Source: CAZTAO01 sp964611645 (GTDB taxonomy: Bacteria; Armatimonadota; UBA5829). From it: 64,000 nt of DNA. The stretch covers positions 62,001-126,000 of the forward strand of contig CAZTAO010000008.1 of the NCBI GenBank assembly GCA_964611645.1, in the 5' to 3' direction. The notes beneath the pieces were generated by a model, which worked only from the letters and a program-made list of their open reading frames with translations, had not been told where the DNA came from and made no database searches. This document shows, piece after piece, positions 43,520-51,924 of this stretch (position 1 is the stretch's first letter; each line of letters opens with the position of its first letter). Position numbers and translations under genes: made by a program.

Positions 43520-43547
43520 ATTATACCACGGTTTTTGGGGGTGTCAA
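43520..43547 (-). promoter_or_regulatory. padR promoter
   Basis: TTGACA (43547-43542 on the minus strand), a 16-base spacer and TATAAT (43525-43520). A short GTAT-A-ATAC symmetry overlaps the -10 box. Confidence 0.72.
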
Positions 43548-43640
43548 GGGGTAGCTCATAGCAAATAGCAAATGGCCTATAGCGGATGAGGAAGATGGGA
43601 CAAATACGACAAATAGGACTTATAGGACGAGAGTGGCGGA

Positions 43641-44222
43641 CTACTTGTTTTCGGCAGCCAACCCGACAAAGAACTCGTGCACCCGAGTGTCGTCGGTGAG
43701 TTCGGGGTGGAAGGAGGCGGCTATTATGTGGCCGTTTCTTACCATGATCGCTTCGCCGGTGGGGAGGGCAGCCAGGGTTTGGACGTCTTTGCCAACTCTG
43801 GTCACAAAGGGTGCCCGGATGAAGACTGCTCGCAGCGGACTGTCGCAGACGCAGGGGATTAGGAGGTCTTCCTCAAAGCTGTCTATCTGCCTGCCGAAGG
43901 CGTTTCTTCGGACTGTGATATCCAACAGGCCCAGTCTCTGCTGATCGCTGCCCTCGATGTCTGTGGCGAGCATGATCATCCCGGCGCAGGTGCCGAAGAT
44001 TGCCATTCCCTCGGAGTGACGGCGCTTGATGGCTTCGTCGACTCCATACCGCTCCATCAGCTTGCCCAGAGTGGTGCTTTCGCCGCCGGGGATTATCAGT
44101 CCGCTGCAGTCCTCAAGACCTTCCGGCATGCGGACGACAACAGTCTCCACACCCTCGATCTGCTCAAGCATCTCGACATGCTTCTGGAAATCCCCCTGAA
44201 GACCAAGAACACCTATTCTCAT
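43641..44222 (-). CDS. pdxT: Glutaminase subunit of pyridoxal 5'-phosphate synthase
   Basis: This 193-residue protein starts MRIGVLGLQGDFQKH. It has the class I glutamine amidotransferase triad: GTCAGMIML (Cys), and SFHPELTDD (His-Glu). LIIPGGEST is also conserved. It supplies ammonia to PdxS. A frame opens upstream in the REPIN-like element, but that is not coding. The pdxS gene lies beyond that element on the same strand. Confidence 0.94.
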   Translation of the reverse strand: MRIGVLGLQGDFQKHVEMLEQIEGVETVVVRMPEGLEDCSGLIIPGGESTTLGKLMERYGVDEAIKRRHSEGMAIFGTCAGMIMLATDIEGSDQQRLGLLDITVRRNAFGRQIDSFEEDLLIPCVCDSPLRAVFIRAPFVTRVGKDVQTLAALPTGEAIMVRNGHIIAASFHPELTDDTRVHEFFVGLAAENK

Positions 44223-44245
44223 TCTATACTGATAACCCCTGTAGC

Positions 44246-44337
44246 ACGTCACCCTGAACTTGTTCCAGGGTCTGTTCTTGCTCACTGCCAGATGCTCGTC
44301 TAGACGCGCAGATGCTGAAACAAGTTCAGCATGACGC
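44246..44337. repeat. REPIN-like element, reversed orientation
   Basis: ACCCTGAACTTGTTCCAGGG and CTGAAACAAGTTCAGCATG arms, inverted relative to the other copies. It separates pdxS and pdxT. Confidence 0.85.
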
Positions 44338-44428
44338 GTTCCTGCCGGACAGCACAATCAAAAGGGCTGGGGCAGGGCTTGCTAGTCAGCTCCTGGACCC
44401 AACCCTCATCATCTCAATCGTTACAAAA

Positions 44429-45319
44429 CTACCAGCCGCGGTTGGCCATCAGGTCTTTCTCGTCCAACTGCCTAATGTCGAGACCAGCCATAGCTGTTCC
44501 AAGTCCCTTGGAAAGCTCGCCGATCAGCTTGGCGTCCATAAAGTGGGTGGTGGCGTCCACGATAGCCTTGGCTCTCGCCGCCGGGTTCTCAGACTTGAAT
44601 ATGCCCGATCCCACAAACACCGCCTCGGCCCCAAGCTGCATCATCAGAGACGCGTCGGCCGGGGTGGCGATTCCGCCCGCGGAGAAGTTCGGGACTGGAA
44701 GTTTGCCTGTCTCGTGGATTCCCAGCACCAGATCATACGGCGCGCCGAGGATCTTAGCTTCCGCCATCAGTTCATCTTTGCGCATCGACTGTATCTTGCG
44801 CATGTGGCTGATAACCGTTCGCATATGCCTCACGGCCTCAACTATGTTACCCGAGCCTGCCTCGCCCTTGGTGCGGATCATCGCAGCGCCTTCGCCGATC
44901 CTGCGCAGCGCTTCGCCCAGGTCTCTGCAGCCGCATACAAACGGCACTTTGAATTCGTGCTTGTCAACGTGGAAGCTCTCATCAGCGGGAGTGAGGACTT
45001 CGCTCTCATCGACGTAGTCCACGCCCAGCGCTTCCAACACCTGCGCCTCGGCAAAGTGGCCGATCCGGCACTTGGCCATCACGGGAATGGATACGGTATC
45101 CATTATCTCAAGAATAATCGTGGGATCGCTCATCCTGGCCACGCCGCCGTCTCTGCGGATATCGGACGGAACGCGCTCCAGCGCCATGACCGCCACAGCT
45201 CCCGCATCCTCGGCTATCTTGGCCTGTTCGGCATTGGTGACGTCCATAATGACGCCGCCCTTGAGCATTTCGGCAAGACCAACCTTGGTCAGCCAGGTGG
45301 ATTTGTTCACTTCAGACAT
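44429..45319 (-). CDS. pdxS: Pyridoxal 5'-phosphate synthase lyase subunit
   Basis: This 296-residue TIM-barrel enzyme makes PLP from ribose 5-phosphate, glyceraldehyde 3-phosphate and ammonia. Motifs include KGGVIMDVTNAEQAKIAEDA, AVMALERVPSDIR, IRTKGEAGSGN and NFSAGGIATPADA. Lysines near the N-terminus and at residue 149 region form the Schiff bases. Length fits the family. The upstream leader has hairpins. Confidence 0.96.
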   Translation of the reverse strand: MSEVNKSTWLTKVGLAEMLKGGVIMDVTNAEQAKIAEDAGAVAVMALERVPSDIRRDGGVARMSDPTIILEIMDTVSIPVMAKCRIGHFAEAQVLEALGVDYVDESEVLTPADESFHVDKHEFKVPFVCGCRDLGEALRRIGEGAAMIRTKGEAGSGNIVEAVRHMRTVISHMRKIQSMRKDELMAEAKILGAPYDLVLGIHETGKLPVPNFSAGGIATPADASLMMQLGAEAVFVGSGIFKSENPAARAKAIVDATTHFMDAKLIGELSKGLGTAMAGLDIRQLDEKDLMANRGW

Positions 45320-45469
45320 TGCGCAGCCCCCGGGTACAAGTAAGTAACGCTGCCCAGATACCTGTGGCAGCGTGAGAGAAGTCTCTCTGTGTCCGCAGAT
45401 ATTATAGCAGATTGGCTGCGGGGGTGCGAGTTTGGCCAGGCAGCCGCAACTGTTCAGTGTTGGTGATTA
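45320..45469 (-). promoter_or_regulatory. pdxS 5' leader with hairpins
   Basis: On the minus strand, a TATAAT lies at about 45410-45405, with no good -35. It is followed by hairpins GAGA/TCTC and CGCTGCC/GGCAGCG before the start. Regulation is possible but not shown. Confidence 0.4.
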
Positions 45470-45540
45470 CACGTCATGCTGAACTTGTTTCAGCATCTGG
45501 CGTTGGGCGCGAACAGACCCTGAAACAAGTTCAGGGTGAC
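45470..45540. repeat. REPIN-like element
   Basis: ACGTCATGCTGAACTTGTTT arm then CCCTGAA-ACAAG-TTCAGGG; compact spacer. Sequence from 45541 to 45620 holds no gene. Confidence 0.85.
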
Positions 45541-45629
45541 GGTTCACTCTTACGCAGACTGAACGGTTACAGGCAGCTCGGCTGTCGCATATGTCCCATC
45601 TGTCCCATCGCTCCTGCCCTGTATTTGAT

Positions 45630-45658
45630 TTGACACCCATCTCAGGCGGGTATATAAT
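45630..45658 (+). promoter_or_regulatory. Consensus promoter of ASCH-like gene
   Basis: TTGACA at 45630-45635, a 17-base spacer and TATAAT at 45653-45658. Confidence 0.82.
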
Positions 45659-45687
45659 GCGAAATCCCCGTGAATGGAGCGCAGCCA

Positions 45688-46080
45688 TTGTTTGCTCTCA
45701 ACTTCTACCCCGAGTTATACATCGACGATCTGCTTCGTGGCCGCAAAAGCGCGACTATTCGGCTTGGCGACAAGTCGGACAAATACGTCAGCGGGCAGAT
45801 AGTCTGGATAACCGCCGGCCGCAAGTACCAGGTTCGGCAGAAGCTTTTCACCGCGATCATAGACGATGTAATGGTAAAGAGGGTGGGCGACCTTTCCCAG
45901 CGCGAGATCGAGAAAGAGAACCTCGAGTTCCGCAACCCGGACGATGTCATCAACCTGTTGGGGCGTATATACGACAGGGTCGTGACCCCGTTCGATACCG
46001 TCACCATTATTACGTTCTCGCCGGTTCGCGATTACGCGGACCGCGAGGCGCAGCGAGAGATCTTCGATCTGTGGATGTAG
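45688..46080 (+). CDS. ASCH-domain-like protein
   Basis: This protein of about 130 residues has FYPELYIDDLLRGRKSATIRLGD and GQIVWITAGRKYQ, the beta-barrel elements typical of ASCH-like proteins, which bind RNA or nucleotides. The TTG at 45688 has TGGAG about 9 bases upstream and is preferred over GTG 45670. The strong promoter suggests constitutive expression. Its function is unknown. Confidence 0.75.
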   Translation: MFALNFYPELYIDDLLRGRKSATIRLGDKSDKYVSGQIVWITAGRKYQVRQKLFTAIIDDVMVKRVGDLSQREIEKENLEFRNPDDVINLLGRIYDRVVTPFDTVTIITFSPVRDYADREAQREIFDLWM

Positions 46081-46086
46081 CGAAAC

Positions 46087-46115
46087 TTGACGAGTTTGCT
46101 CTTTGTGGGTATTAT
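46087..46115 (+). promoter_or_regulatory. secG promoter
   Basis: TTGACG at 46087-46092, a 17-base spacer and TATTAT at 46110-46115. Confidence 0.7.
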
Positions 46116-46155
46116 ATAGTGGCTTGAGCGAAATCTTTGGGAGTCTAGCTTAGGA

Positions 46156-46377
46156 ATGCACACATTTTTCGTATGGATACAAGTAGTCAGCGCGCTTGCG
46201 CTGGTAGCAATAGTCATGTCGCAGGCAAGTAAGAGCGAGGGGCTTTCGGGCACCATCGGCGGCAAGAGCGAGTCGGTCTTCGGTCGACCCGGTATTGAGG
46301 AAAGACTCGACGAGATCACCAAGTGGGCGGCGATAACATTTATGTTCGTCAGCGCCCTGGTTTCTTACGTGGTCTAG
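46156..46377 (+). CDS. secG: Protein-export membrane protein SecG
   Basis: This 73-residue protein has two membrane helices (residues 4-22 and 50-70) joined by the conserved loop SQASKSEGLSGTIGG with a following RPGIEERLDEIT. SecG is the small subunit of the SecYEG channel. It is monocistronic in appearance with its own promoter. Confidence 0.9.
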   Translation: MHTFFVWIQVVSALALVAIVMSQASKSEGLSGTIGGKSESVFGRPGIEERLDEITKWAAITFMFVSALVSYVV

Positions 46378-46467
46378 ATTTTAGCCGCCAGAATAGCAAG
46401 AGTTGATACGCCCGCAAGTCTCTGATTTGTGGGCTGTTTTGCGTACAACCCGGAGGATTGATCGTCA

Positions 46468-47475
46468 TTGACCAGTAGAGAACGAGTAATCCGAACCCTC
46501 AGGCACCTGCCCGTCGATCGAGCGCCCAGAGAGCTTTGGGCGTTGCCCGGAGTGCTGAATGACAAACGATCCGAGTACGACGAAGTTCTTAAGCGGTTCC
46601 CAATGGATTTCACCGGCCCGGATTACTGCTACGGCGCCTCGCGAATGGCGCGAGGCGAGCCCTATGTTCTTGGCGAATACACAGACTCCTGGGGCAGCAC
46701 GTGGCGCGTTGCGGAGAATGGCGTTACCGGAGAAGTCAGGCAGCCCGCGATTCCGGAGTGGTCGGCGCTGTCGAGTTACCGCTTGCCATACGAACTCCTC
46801 GATGAGGCCGATCTGAGCCGGGTCAACGCAAGCTGCGCCAAGACCGACAAGTTTGTCAAAGTCGGAACAGAGACTCGGCCCTTCGAGCGACTCCAGTTCC
46901 TGTGCGGCACAGAAAAGGTATTCACAGACCTCGCATACGGAACCTCGGAACTCTTCACCCTCCTGCAGATGCTCCACGAATTCTACTGCCGCGAGATGCG
47001 GATGTGGGCAGAGACCGATGTGGACGGCGTCTCGTTCATGGATGACTGGGGCACCCAGACCTCCCTGCTTATATCGCCGAAGCAATGGCGAGAAGTCTTC
47101 AAGCCCCTGTATCGAGAATACTGCGATATCCTTCACGCTGCCGGCAAGTTCGTCTTCTTTCACTCAGATGGCCATATATCAGACATCTACCCCGACTTAG
47201 TAGAGATAGGTGTAGACGCAGTCAACTCTCAGCTTTTCTGTATGGATATAGAGGGGTTGGGGCGGGAGTTTGGCGGAAAGATCACATTCTGGGGAGAACT
47301 CGACCGCCAGCGCGCGCTGCCCTTTGGCTCGACCGAGGATGTCCGCGCGGCAGTGCGCAGAGTGCGAACCGCTCTGGACAAGGGATCCGGCGGAGTGATC
47401 GCCGAGTGCGAGTGGGGACTGGACACCCCGCGCGCAAACATTGAAGCAGCGTTTGATGAGTGGGACAAGCCGTGA
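46468..47475 (+). CDS. Uroporphyrinogen decarboxylase-family protein
   Basis: This 335-residue TIM-barrel protein starts with TTG after GGAGG. The family includes HemE and corrinoid methyltransferases. VDGVSFMDDWGTQ and FFHSDGHISDIYPDLVEIGVDAVN match the MtaA-like branch, and HSDGH replaces the HxC zinc ligand seen in true methyltransferases. A methyltransferase or other one-carbon role is possible; HemE is unlikely. It is followed closely by a PIG-L gene. Confidence 0.85.
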   Translation: MTSRERVIRTLRHLPVDRAPRELWALPGVLNDKRSEYDEVLKRFPMDFTGPDYCYGASRMARGEPYVLGEYTDSWGSTWRVAENGVTGEVRQPAIPEWSALSSYRLPYELLDEADLSRVNASCAKTDKFVKVGTETRPFERLQFLCGTEKVFTDLAYGTSELFTLLQMLHEFYCREMRMWAETDVDGVSFMDDWGTQTSLLISPKQWREVFKPLYREYCDILHAAGKFVFFHSDGHISDIYPDLVEIGVDAVNSQLFCMDIEGLGREFGGKITFWGELDRQRALPFGSTEDVRAAVRRVRTALDKGSGGVIAECEWGLDTPRANIEAAFDEWDKP

Positions 47476-47493
47476 CAATTCAGGAGGTTTGGT

Positions 47494-48195
47494 GTGAGTG
47501 AGGAATTCGCAGGAACCATTATGGCCGTGGGGGCGCACCACGACGACAACGAACTGATAGCAGGCACACTCGCTCTGCACAAACGCGCGGGCTGGCGGGT
47601 TGTGTCGGTGGTTATGACTAATGGCGTTTGGATCAACGGCAAGTGTTCAGAAACCAACATACCGATTCGGGAAGGGGAGTCCAGGGCTGCCGCAGAACTG
47701 CTGGGGATGGAGACTGAGTTTCTGCGGTTTCCGGAGGGTGCGTTCAGGGCGAACCAGGAGGCCGTGATGGCGCTGTTGCGTGTGGTCAGGCAGTATGCGC
47801 CGGACATTCTCATCGCGCACGATCCCGCTGACTACCATCTGGACCACATCGAGGCATCCAAGTGCGCGCTTGAGGCTACATATATGACATGGAATCCCGG
47901 CGTTCTGCCTGAGGTTCCACCGTGTGGCAGGCCCAGGCTCTACTACGCAGACAACTGGTTCGTGCCGTTCCAGGCCGACGAATATGTTGATATCACTGAG
48001 ACTATCGATACCAAACTCGCTATGATGAGGTGTCACAAGTCGCAGTTACCCGAAGTTGCCACCGAGGGCGACATGATGGATATGACCCAGCGCCAGAGCC
48101 GCACCAGGGGGATTGAGTCCGGGGTCAGGTTCGCCGAGGCGTTCAGGTTCGTCCCAATGCTGGGGCAGGTCAGGATGAACAAGTTGCTTCGGTAA
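47494..48195 (+). CDS. PIG-L family deacetylase
   Basis: This 233-residue protein starts at GTG after AGGAGG. VGAHHDDNEL near residue 12 and HDPADYHLDHIEASK near residue 110 are the zinc-binding motifs of LmbE/PIG-L deacetylases, which remove acetyl groups from N-acetylglucosamine-type substrates. It lies 18 bases after the UroD-like gene. Confidence 0.9.
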   Translation: MSEEFAGTIMAVGAHHDDNELIAGTLALHKRAGWRVVSVVMTNGVWINGKCSETNIPIREGESRAAAELLGMETEFLRFPEGAFRANQEAVMALLRVVRQYAPDILIAHDPADYHLDHIEASKCALEATYMTWNPGVLPEVPPCGRPRLYYADNWFVPFQADEYVDITETIDTKLAMMRCHKSQLPEVATEGDMMDMTQRQSRTRGIESGVRFAEAFRFVPMLGQVRMNKLLR

Positions 48196-48256
48196 GGCTA
48201 GCTGGCCAGGCGGCGTACACAACATCAAGCTGAGCTTGTCGAAGCGTGTAGTGCTG

Positions 48257-48309
48257 GTTTCGACTCCGCTCAACCAGCGAAAGTGTCGTTCGTTGAGCGG
48301 AGTCGAAAC
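48257..48309. repeat. Inverted-repeat element GTTTCGACTCCGCTCAAC
   Basis: Perfect 18-bp inverted arms at 48257-48274 and 48292-48309, with 17 bases between. An additional GAGCTTGTCGAAGC segment precedes it. Confidence 0.8.
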
Positions 48310-48356
48310 GAACTTACTCGTGTTTGGATTTCATGAATATTGGAGGGAAGAAACTC

Positions 48357-49496
48357 GTGATCTGTGGAGAGAAGATAGTGGTAAAAGGCAGGGAGATAGG
48401 CAACGGAGCGCCGATCTTTCTGACGGCGGAGATCGGCTCCGCCCATAACGGCAGCGTGGAATCCGCTAAGGAGATGATGCTGGGCGCCAAGCAGGCGGGA
48501 TGCGATGGCGCGGATATGTTCATGTCCAGTTCCCGGGATTTCTACTATGCCGACAACGGCCTCGCCGACCGAGATATGCGAGACATCGTGGCGGAGTTCG
48601 AGTTCACCGAGGCGGGGTGGGCGGAGATCTTCAGATACGGCGATGAGATCGGCCTGATCACCTACGTCACCCCTCTGGACATTCCGAGCGTGGAGATGGC
48701 TGGCAGGCTTGGCATCCCTATGGTCAACGTCAATTCCGACGACGCGAATAACCCAGGGCTTCTGCGCAAGATTGCGGGTCTGGGCGTTCCGGTTACCATG
48801 CACGACATCAACGCCAACCTCTCGGAGATGGAGCTTGCGGTGCGTACCCTGAGAGATGCGGGATGCAGCCGGATCATACTTCTGCACTCGACTCTTGAAT
48901 CCGGCGAGGAAGACAACCTCTATGCGACCGCGAACCTGCGCGTCATGGATACTTACAAGGCAGCATTCGGCGGTATGGGCGTACATGTGGGCTGCGTGGA
49001 GCACACTACGAGCGACTTCCTCATCTATGCAGTGGCTGCTCGTGAACCCGCTCTTATCTCCAAACACATCCTGTTGGCCCACGACCCCGAGACCCCGGAT
49101 GACTCGATCTCGGTGGACCTTGGCAACCTCAAGACAATGGTCCGCAATGTGAGGTACGTGGAGATGGCTCTGGGCGGCGGACACAATCTTCAGGTAGTGA
49201 ACCAGGCGGGTGAGATCGGCGCTTGGGATGTTGCCAGACGAAAGGTTCTGGTCGCTGCAAGAGACATTTCCGAGGGTGCGATCATCGCTCCAGACGATAT
49301 TGTGGCAAAAAGACCTGGAAATAGAGGAGGATTGCATCCTTCTGTGGAATTCTATATCGTGGGAGCCAGGGCTTCGCGCTCGATAGAAAAGGACGAGAAA
49401 CTGAGCCTGAGCATGTTCTCTGACTTCCAGGAAAACGGCTACAAGAACCCGGCGCTGGAGCTGTTTCGGTCAACGGGCAGGAAGGCCGGACCCTAG
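48357..49496 (+). CDS. NeuB-like sialic-acid synthase family protein
   Basis: The N-terminal TIM barrel has PIFLTAEIGSAHNGSVESAKEM, like the metal- and phosphoenolpyruvate-binding start of N-acetylneuraminate synthases. A C-terminal SAF-like antifreeze domain follows (ARRKVLVAARDISEGAIIAPDDI). GTG at 48357 has GGAGGG about 9 bases upstream; ATG 48333 is possible. The usual Neu5Ac active-site sequence is not exactly kept, so substrate may differ from sialic acid. Confidence 0.82.
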   Translation: MICGEKIVVKGREIGNGAPIFLTAEIGSAHNGSVESAKEMMLGAKQAGCDGADMFMSSSRDFYYADNGLADRDMRDIVAEFEFTEAGWAEIFRYGDEIGLITYVTPLDIPSVEMAGRLGIPMVNVNSDDANNPGLLRKIAGLGVPVTMHDINANLSEMELAVRTLRDAGCSRIILLHSTLESGEEDNLYATANLRVMDTYKAAFGGMGVHVGCVEHTTSDFLIYAVAAREPALISKHILLAHDPETPDDSISVDLGNLKTMVRNVRYVEMALGGGHNLQVVNQAGEIGAWDVARRKVLVAARDISEGAIIAPDDIVAKRPGNRGGLHPSVEFYIVGARASRSIEKDEKLSLSMFSDFQENGYKNPALELFRSTGRKAGP

Positions 49497-49589
49497 GCGA
49501 TGTTACAATATGGATTCTCGGCGAAAAAGTCATTATGGCTTGGTGGGAATATCCCGAGAATCACTTCGTCTAGGTACAAACAGAGCCTA

Positions 49590-49618
49590 TTGACACTCGA
49601 ACGCAGAGTGATTACAAT
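49590..49618 (+). promoter_or_regulatory. Promoter of the small beta-barrel gene
   Basis: TTGACA at 49590-49595, a 17-base spacer and TACAAT at 49613-49618. Confidence 0.82.
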
Positions 49619-49624
49619 AGGGAC

Positions 49625-49730
49625 TAACTAAGGACAAGCTGTCTCGGGTGAGGGTAGGCACGGAACATGGATAGTGTTCTCCCAGGTCCGAACGGGGTTG
49701 TCCGGAAAAACAGTCTAGGAGGACAAGGTT
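49625..49730 (+). promoter_or_regulatory. 5' leader with competing helices
   Basis: TTGTCC at 49698-49703 can pair with GGACAA at 49632-49637 or with GGACAA at 49721-49726, which overlaps the AGGAGG ribosome site. A GGAACA/TGTTCT hairpin lies between. A riboswitch or protein-controlled leader is possible; I recognise no known class. Confidence 0.45.
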
Positions 49731-50231
49731 ATGAAGAGAGTGCTAGTAGTGATGGTCGTTGTGATCCTCGCGCTGGTCATGGCTCAGGCTGCGTTTGCGC
49801 AGGATGAGCCGGAAGTCGGACTCGGCACCAGGGTGCTGTCCCTTTCGGGAAGCTATCAGTTGGATCACAACAAAGCGTGGAACTTGATGGCTGGATACGG
49901 TCAGTTCATCTCTGACAAGATTGAAGTCGGTGGCGTGGTTGGCTTCATGGGCGACGACAACAGTGACAACACTGCCGGCTTCATCGGCGCAGCGGGCAAG
50001 TACCACTTCATCAGCGAGACCCCCAGCCGGACCATCCCCTACGTTGGACTGGTTGTCGCTATGGCCCAGCAGGGTGATGAGACAGGATTCGGCTACGGCG
50101 CGCAGGCTGGTCTGGACATGTTCCTTTCCGCCAAGCAGGCCATCTATCTGGAGTACAGTTGGATGAAGATAGATGCCGGCGGCTCGGACAACACCAGCAT
50201 GATCAACTTCGGTATCAGGCAGTATCTCTGA
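49731..50231 (+). CDS. Small outer-membrane beta-barrel-like protein
   Basis: This 166-residue protein has a signal peptide (VVVILALVMAQAAFA-QD) and alternating beta-strand pattern with aromatic/Gly-rich strands (NLMAGYGQFISD, AGKYHFISE, FGYGAQAGLDMFL) ending in INFGIRQYL with a C-terminal hydrophobic residue. It fits an OmpX-size barrel and suggests a diderm cell. An AGGAGG site lies 8 bases before the ATG; a terminator follows. Confidence 0.78.
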   Translation: MKRVLVVMVVVILALVMAQAAFAQDEPEVGLGTRVLSLSGSYQLDHNKAWNLMAGYGQFISDKIEVGGVVGFMGDDNSDNTAGFIGAAGKYHFISETPSRTIPYVGLVVAMAQQGDETGFGYGAQAGLDMFLSAKQAIYLEYSWMKIDAGGSDNTSMINFGIRQYL

Positions 50232-50244
50232 TCTCGTAGTAAAG

Positions 50245-50280
50245 AAGGAGTCCGCGGGGGTAGCCTCGCGGACTCCTTTT
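50245..50280 (+). terminator. Intrinsic terminator
   Basis: 12-bp stem AAGGAGTCCGCG/CGCGGACTCCTT (50245-50256, 50267-50278) followed by TTTT. Confidence 0.9.
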
Positions 50281-50301
50281 CTGTTTTTGGAGGTCTTGGC
50301 C

Positions 50302-51753
50302 GTGAAAGCAGCAATCGCGCTTCTCGTTATTCTATCAGCAATCATTCCAGCCTCACTCTATGCCGCGGATACCGGCCCCAGCATAGTTCCTGACCCAGCT
50401 AACGCTTTCAAAGTTGCCATCGCTCGTTCTACCGCTATTGCGTTCAGCCCGGACGTGCAGACAATTGCCTGCGGAGGTTCTGACGGGCTCCTCACCCTCT
50501 ACGACATCAAGACCAAGCAGACAAGCAATGCCCAGATGGGGAAGGCTGCAGTCACCAGCCTGACCTACAGCAGGAGCGGAAAGTATCTTGCCGCGGGCTG
50601 CAAGGACAACACCGTTCTTATAATGGACAGTGAGAAGTGGGCTTGCGTGCAGAAGCTTCAGGTTAAGTCGTGCCCGAGCGCCCTGGCATTTTCCGGAGAT
50701 GACGGTCTTCTCGCCGTCGGGACCAACAAGGGCGAGCTCTCTACATGGATAGTCAGCACGGGGAACATGTGCAAGCAGTTTGAAGGCCACAAGAGGCGCG
50801 TTATCACTGTGGTTTTCGACAACAAGCAGAACCTCCTGGTGTCCGCATCGGAAGACCGGACCCTCAAGGAGTGGGAATACACCAACAGCGGCAAGATCAA
50901 GCGAATGCTTGCGTGGCCGGAGAAGAAAGAAATACTCTCCGCAACCTGCGCTGATGACTGCAAGGTCATTGCTGTCGGATCCAACGAACTCACCAACATC
51001 CCCGGTGGGCTGATCGAACGTCCCTATTTCTTCATATTGGACAGAGACGGCACCGAAATTATCAAGATACCCGTGAGCATGGAAGACACCCGAACTGCGG
51101 CGCTCAGCTATGATGGCTCGCTTTTGGCCGTGGCCAAGGGGAACGGTAACCTTCGGATCTTCGACACAAAGACCGGGCAGCAGTTGGCTGGGCTGGACAA
51201 AATGGGCAAGCCGACTGCGGTAGCATTCAGCCGTTTCAAGGGCAAGCTTTGGTTTGCGCACGCAGATGCGGAGAACATCGAGGGGATGCCGATTTCGGAG
51301 ACAGCCCTTGGAGCGCCTGCGCGCGCGCCGCTGAGCGGAAGTATGGCTGTGCTACCCATACGAACCAAGCTGACGGACGAGAACGTGCTTGCTGCGCTGG
51401 AGTCCACCGGCTTCATCATGGAAGCCGAGATCACCAAGCTCGATCCATTTGCCAAGGTCAAGTTCGTGACTCGTACCCGCCTGAAGCAGGCAATGAGCGA
51501 ATTGAAGCTGGGCGAGTCAGGTTTGGTCGACCCCGATACCGCCAAGCAGATTGGCAAGCTGGCCGGGGCGGATTACGTGGTCAGCGGCGAGTGCAACAAG
51601 GTCGGAAATGAGTTCGTGCTCAGCGCTGGAATCCTGAATGTGGAAACCGGCGAACTTATCATATCGGACTACATCAACCAGCCCGCGGCCAGCGAGTCTG
51701 TGCTGATCCAGATGGCGCAGGAAGTCGTGCGCAAGATAGGCAAGAACTGGTAG
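50302..51753 (+). CDS. Secreted WD40-like propeller fused to a CsgG/FlgO-like domain
   Basis: The GTG at 50302 has GGAGG before it and gives a signal peptide (KAAIALLVILSAIIPASLYA-AD). Residues 40-330 have WD40-like repeats (TAIAFSPDVQTIACGGSDGLLTLYD, YLAAGCKDNTVLIMD). Residues 345-483 resemble the CsgG/FlgO/LpoB type (SMAVLPIRTKL, TAKQIGKLAGADYVVSGECNKV). The combination may sense or scaffold envelope components; exact function unknown. Confidence 0.8.
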   Translation: MKAAIALLVILSAIIPASLYAADTGPSIVPDPANAFKVAIARSTAIAFSPDVQTIACGGSDGLLTLYDIKTKQTSNAQMGKAAVTSLTYSRSGKYLAAGCKDNTVLIMDSEKWACVQKLQVKSCPSALAFSGDDGLLAVGTNKGELSTWIVSTGNMCKQFEGHKRRVITVVFDNKQNLLVSASEDRTLKEWEYTNSGKIKRMLAWPEKKEILSATCADDCKVIAVGSNELTNIPGGLIERPYFFILDRDGTEIIKIPVSMEDTRTAALSYDGSLLAVAKGNGNLRIFDTKTGQQLAGLDKMGKPTAVAFSRFKGKLWFAHADAENIEGMPISETALGAPARAPLSGSMAVLPIRTKLTDENVLAALESTGFIMEAEITKLDPFAKVKFVTRTRLKQAMSELKLGESGLVDPDTAKQIGKLAGADYVVSGECNKVGNEFVLSAGILNVETGELIISDYINQPAASESVLIQMAQEVVRKIGKNW

Positions 51754-51782
51754 CCACAAGCAGTCGATCATTAGACGATACC

Positions 51783-51812
51783 AGCCTCAGAGCTTAGCGC
51801 TCTGGGGCTTTT
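51783..51812 (+). terminator. Intrinsic terminator
   Basis: 11-bp stem AGCCTCAGAGC/GCTCTGGGGCT (one G-T pair) with 5-base loop, followed by TTTT. Confidence 0.85.
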
Positions 51813-51924
51813 CTCTTTCTGTGAGAAATGAGAAGGTATGTACGGACACAGGGTCGAAAGATACTTCAAAGGGGTAGCAATTACGGTCGACCAATGGTAA
51901 TACGCAAGGCTATGGAGGAACAGT

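Noticed and set aside
46468..47475. HemE (haem biosynthesis)
   Set aside because: Motifs and gene context match the MtaA-like branch of the UroD family, not HemE.
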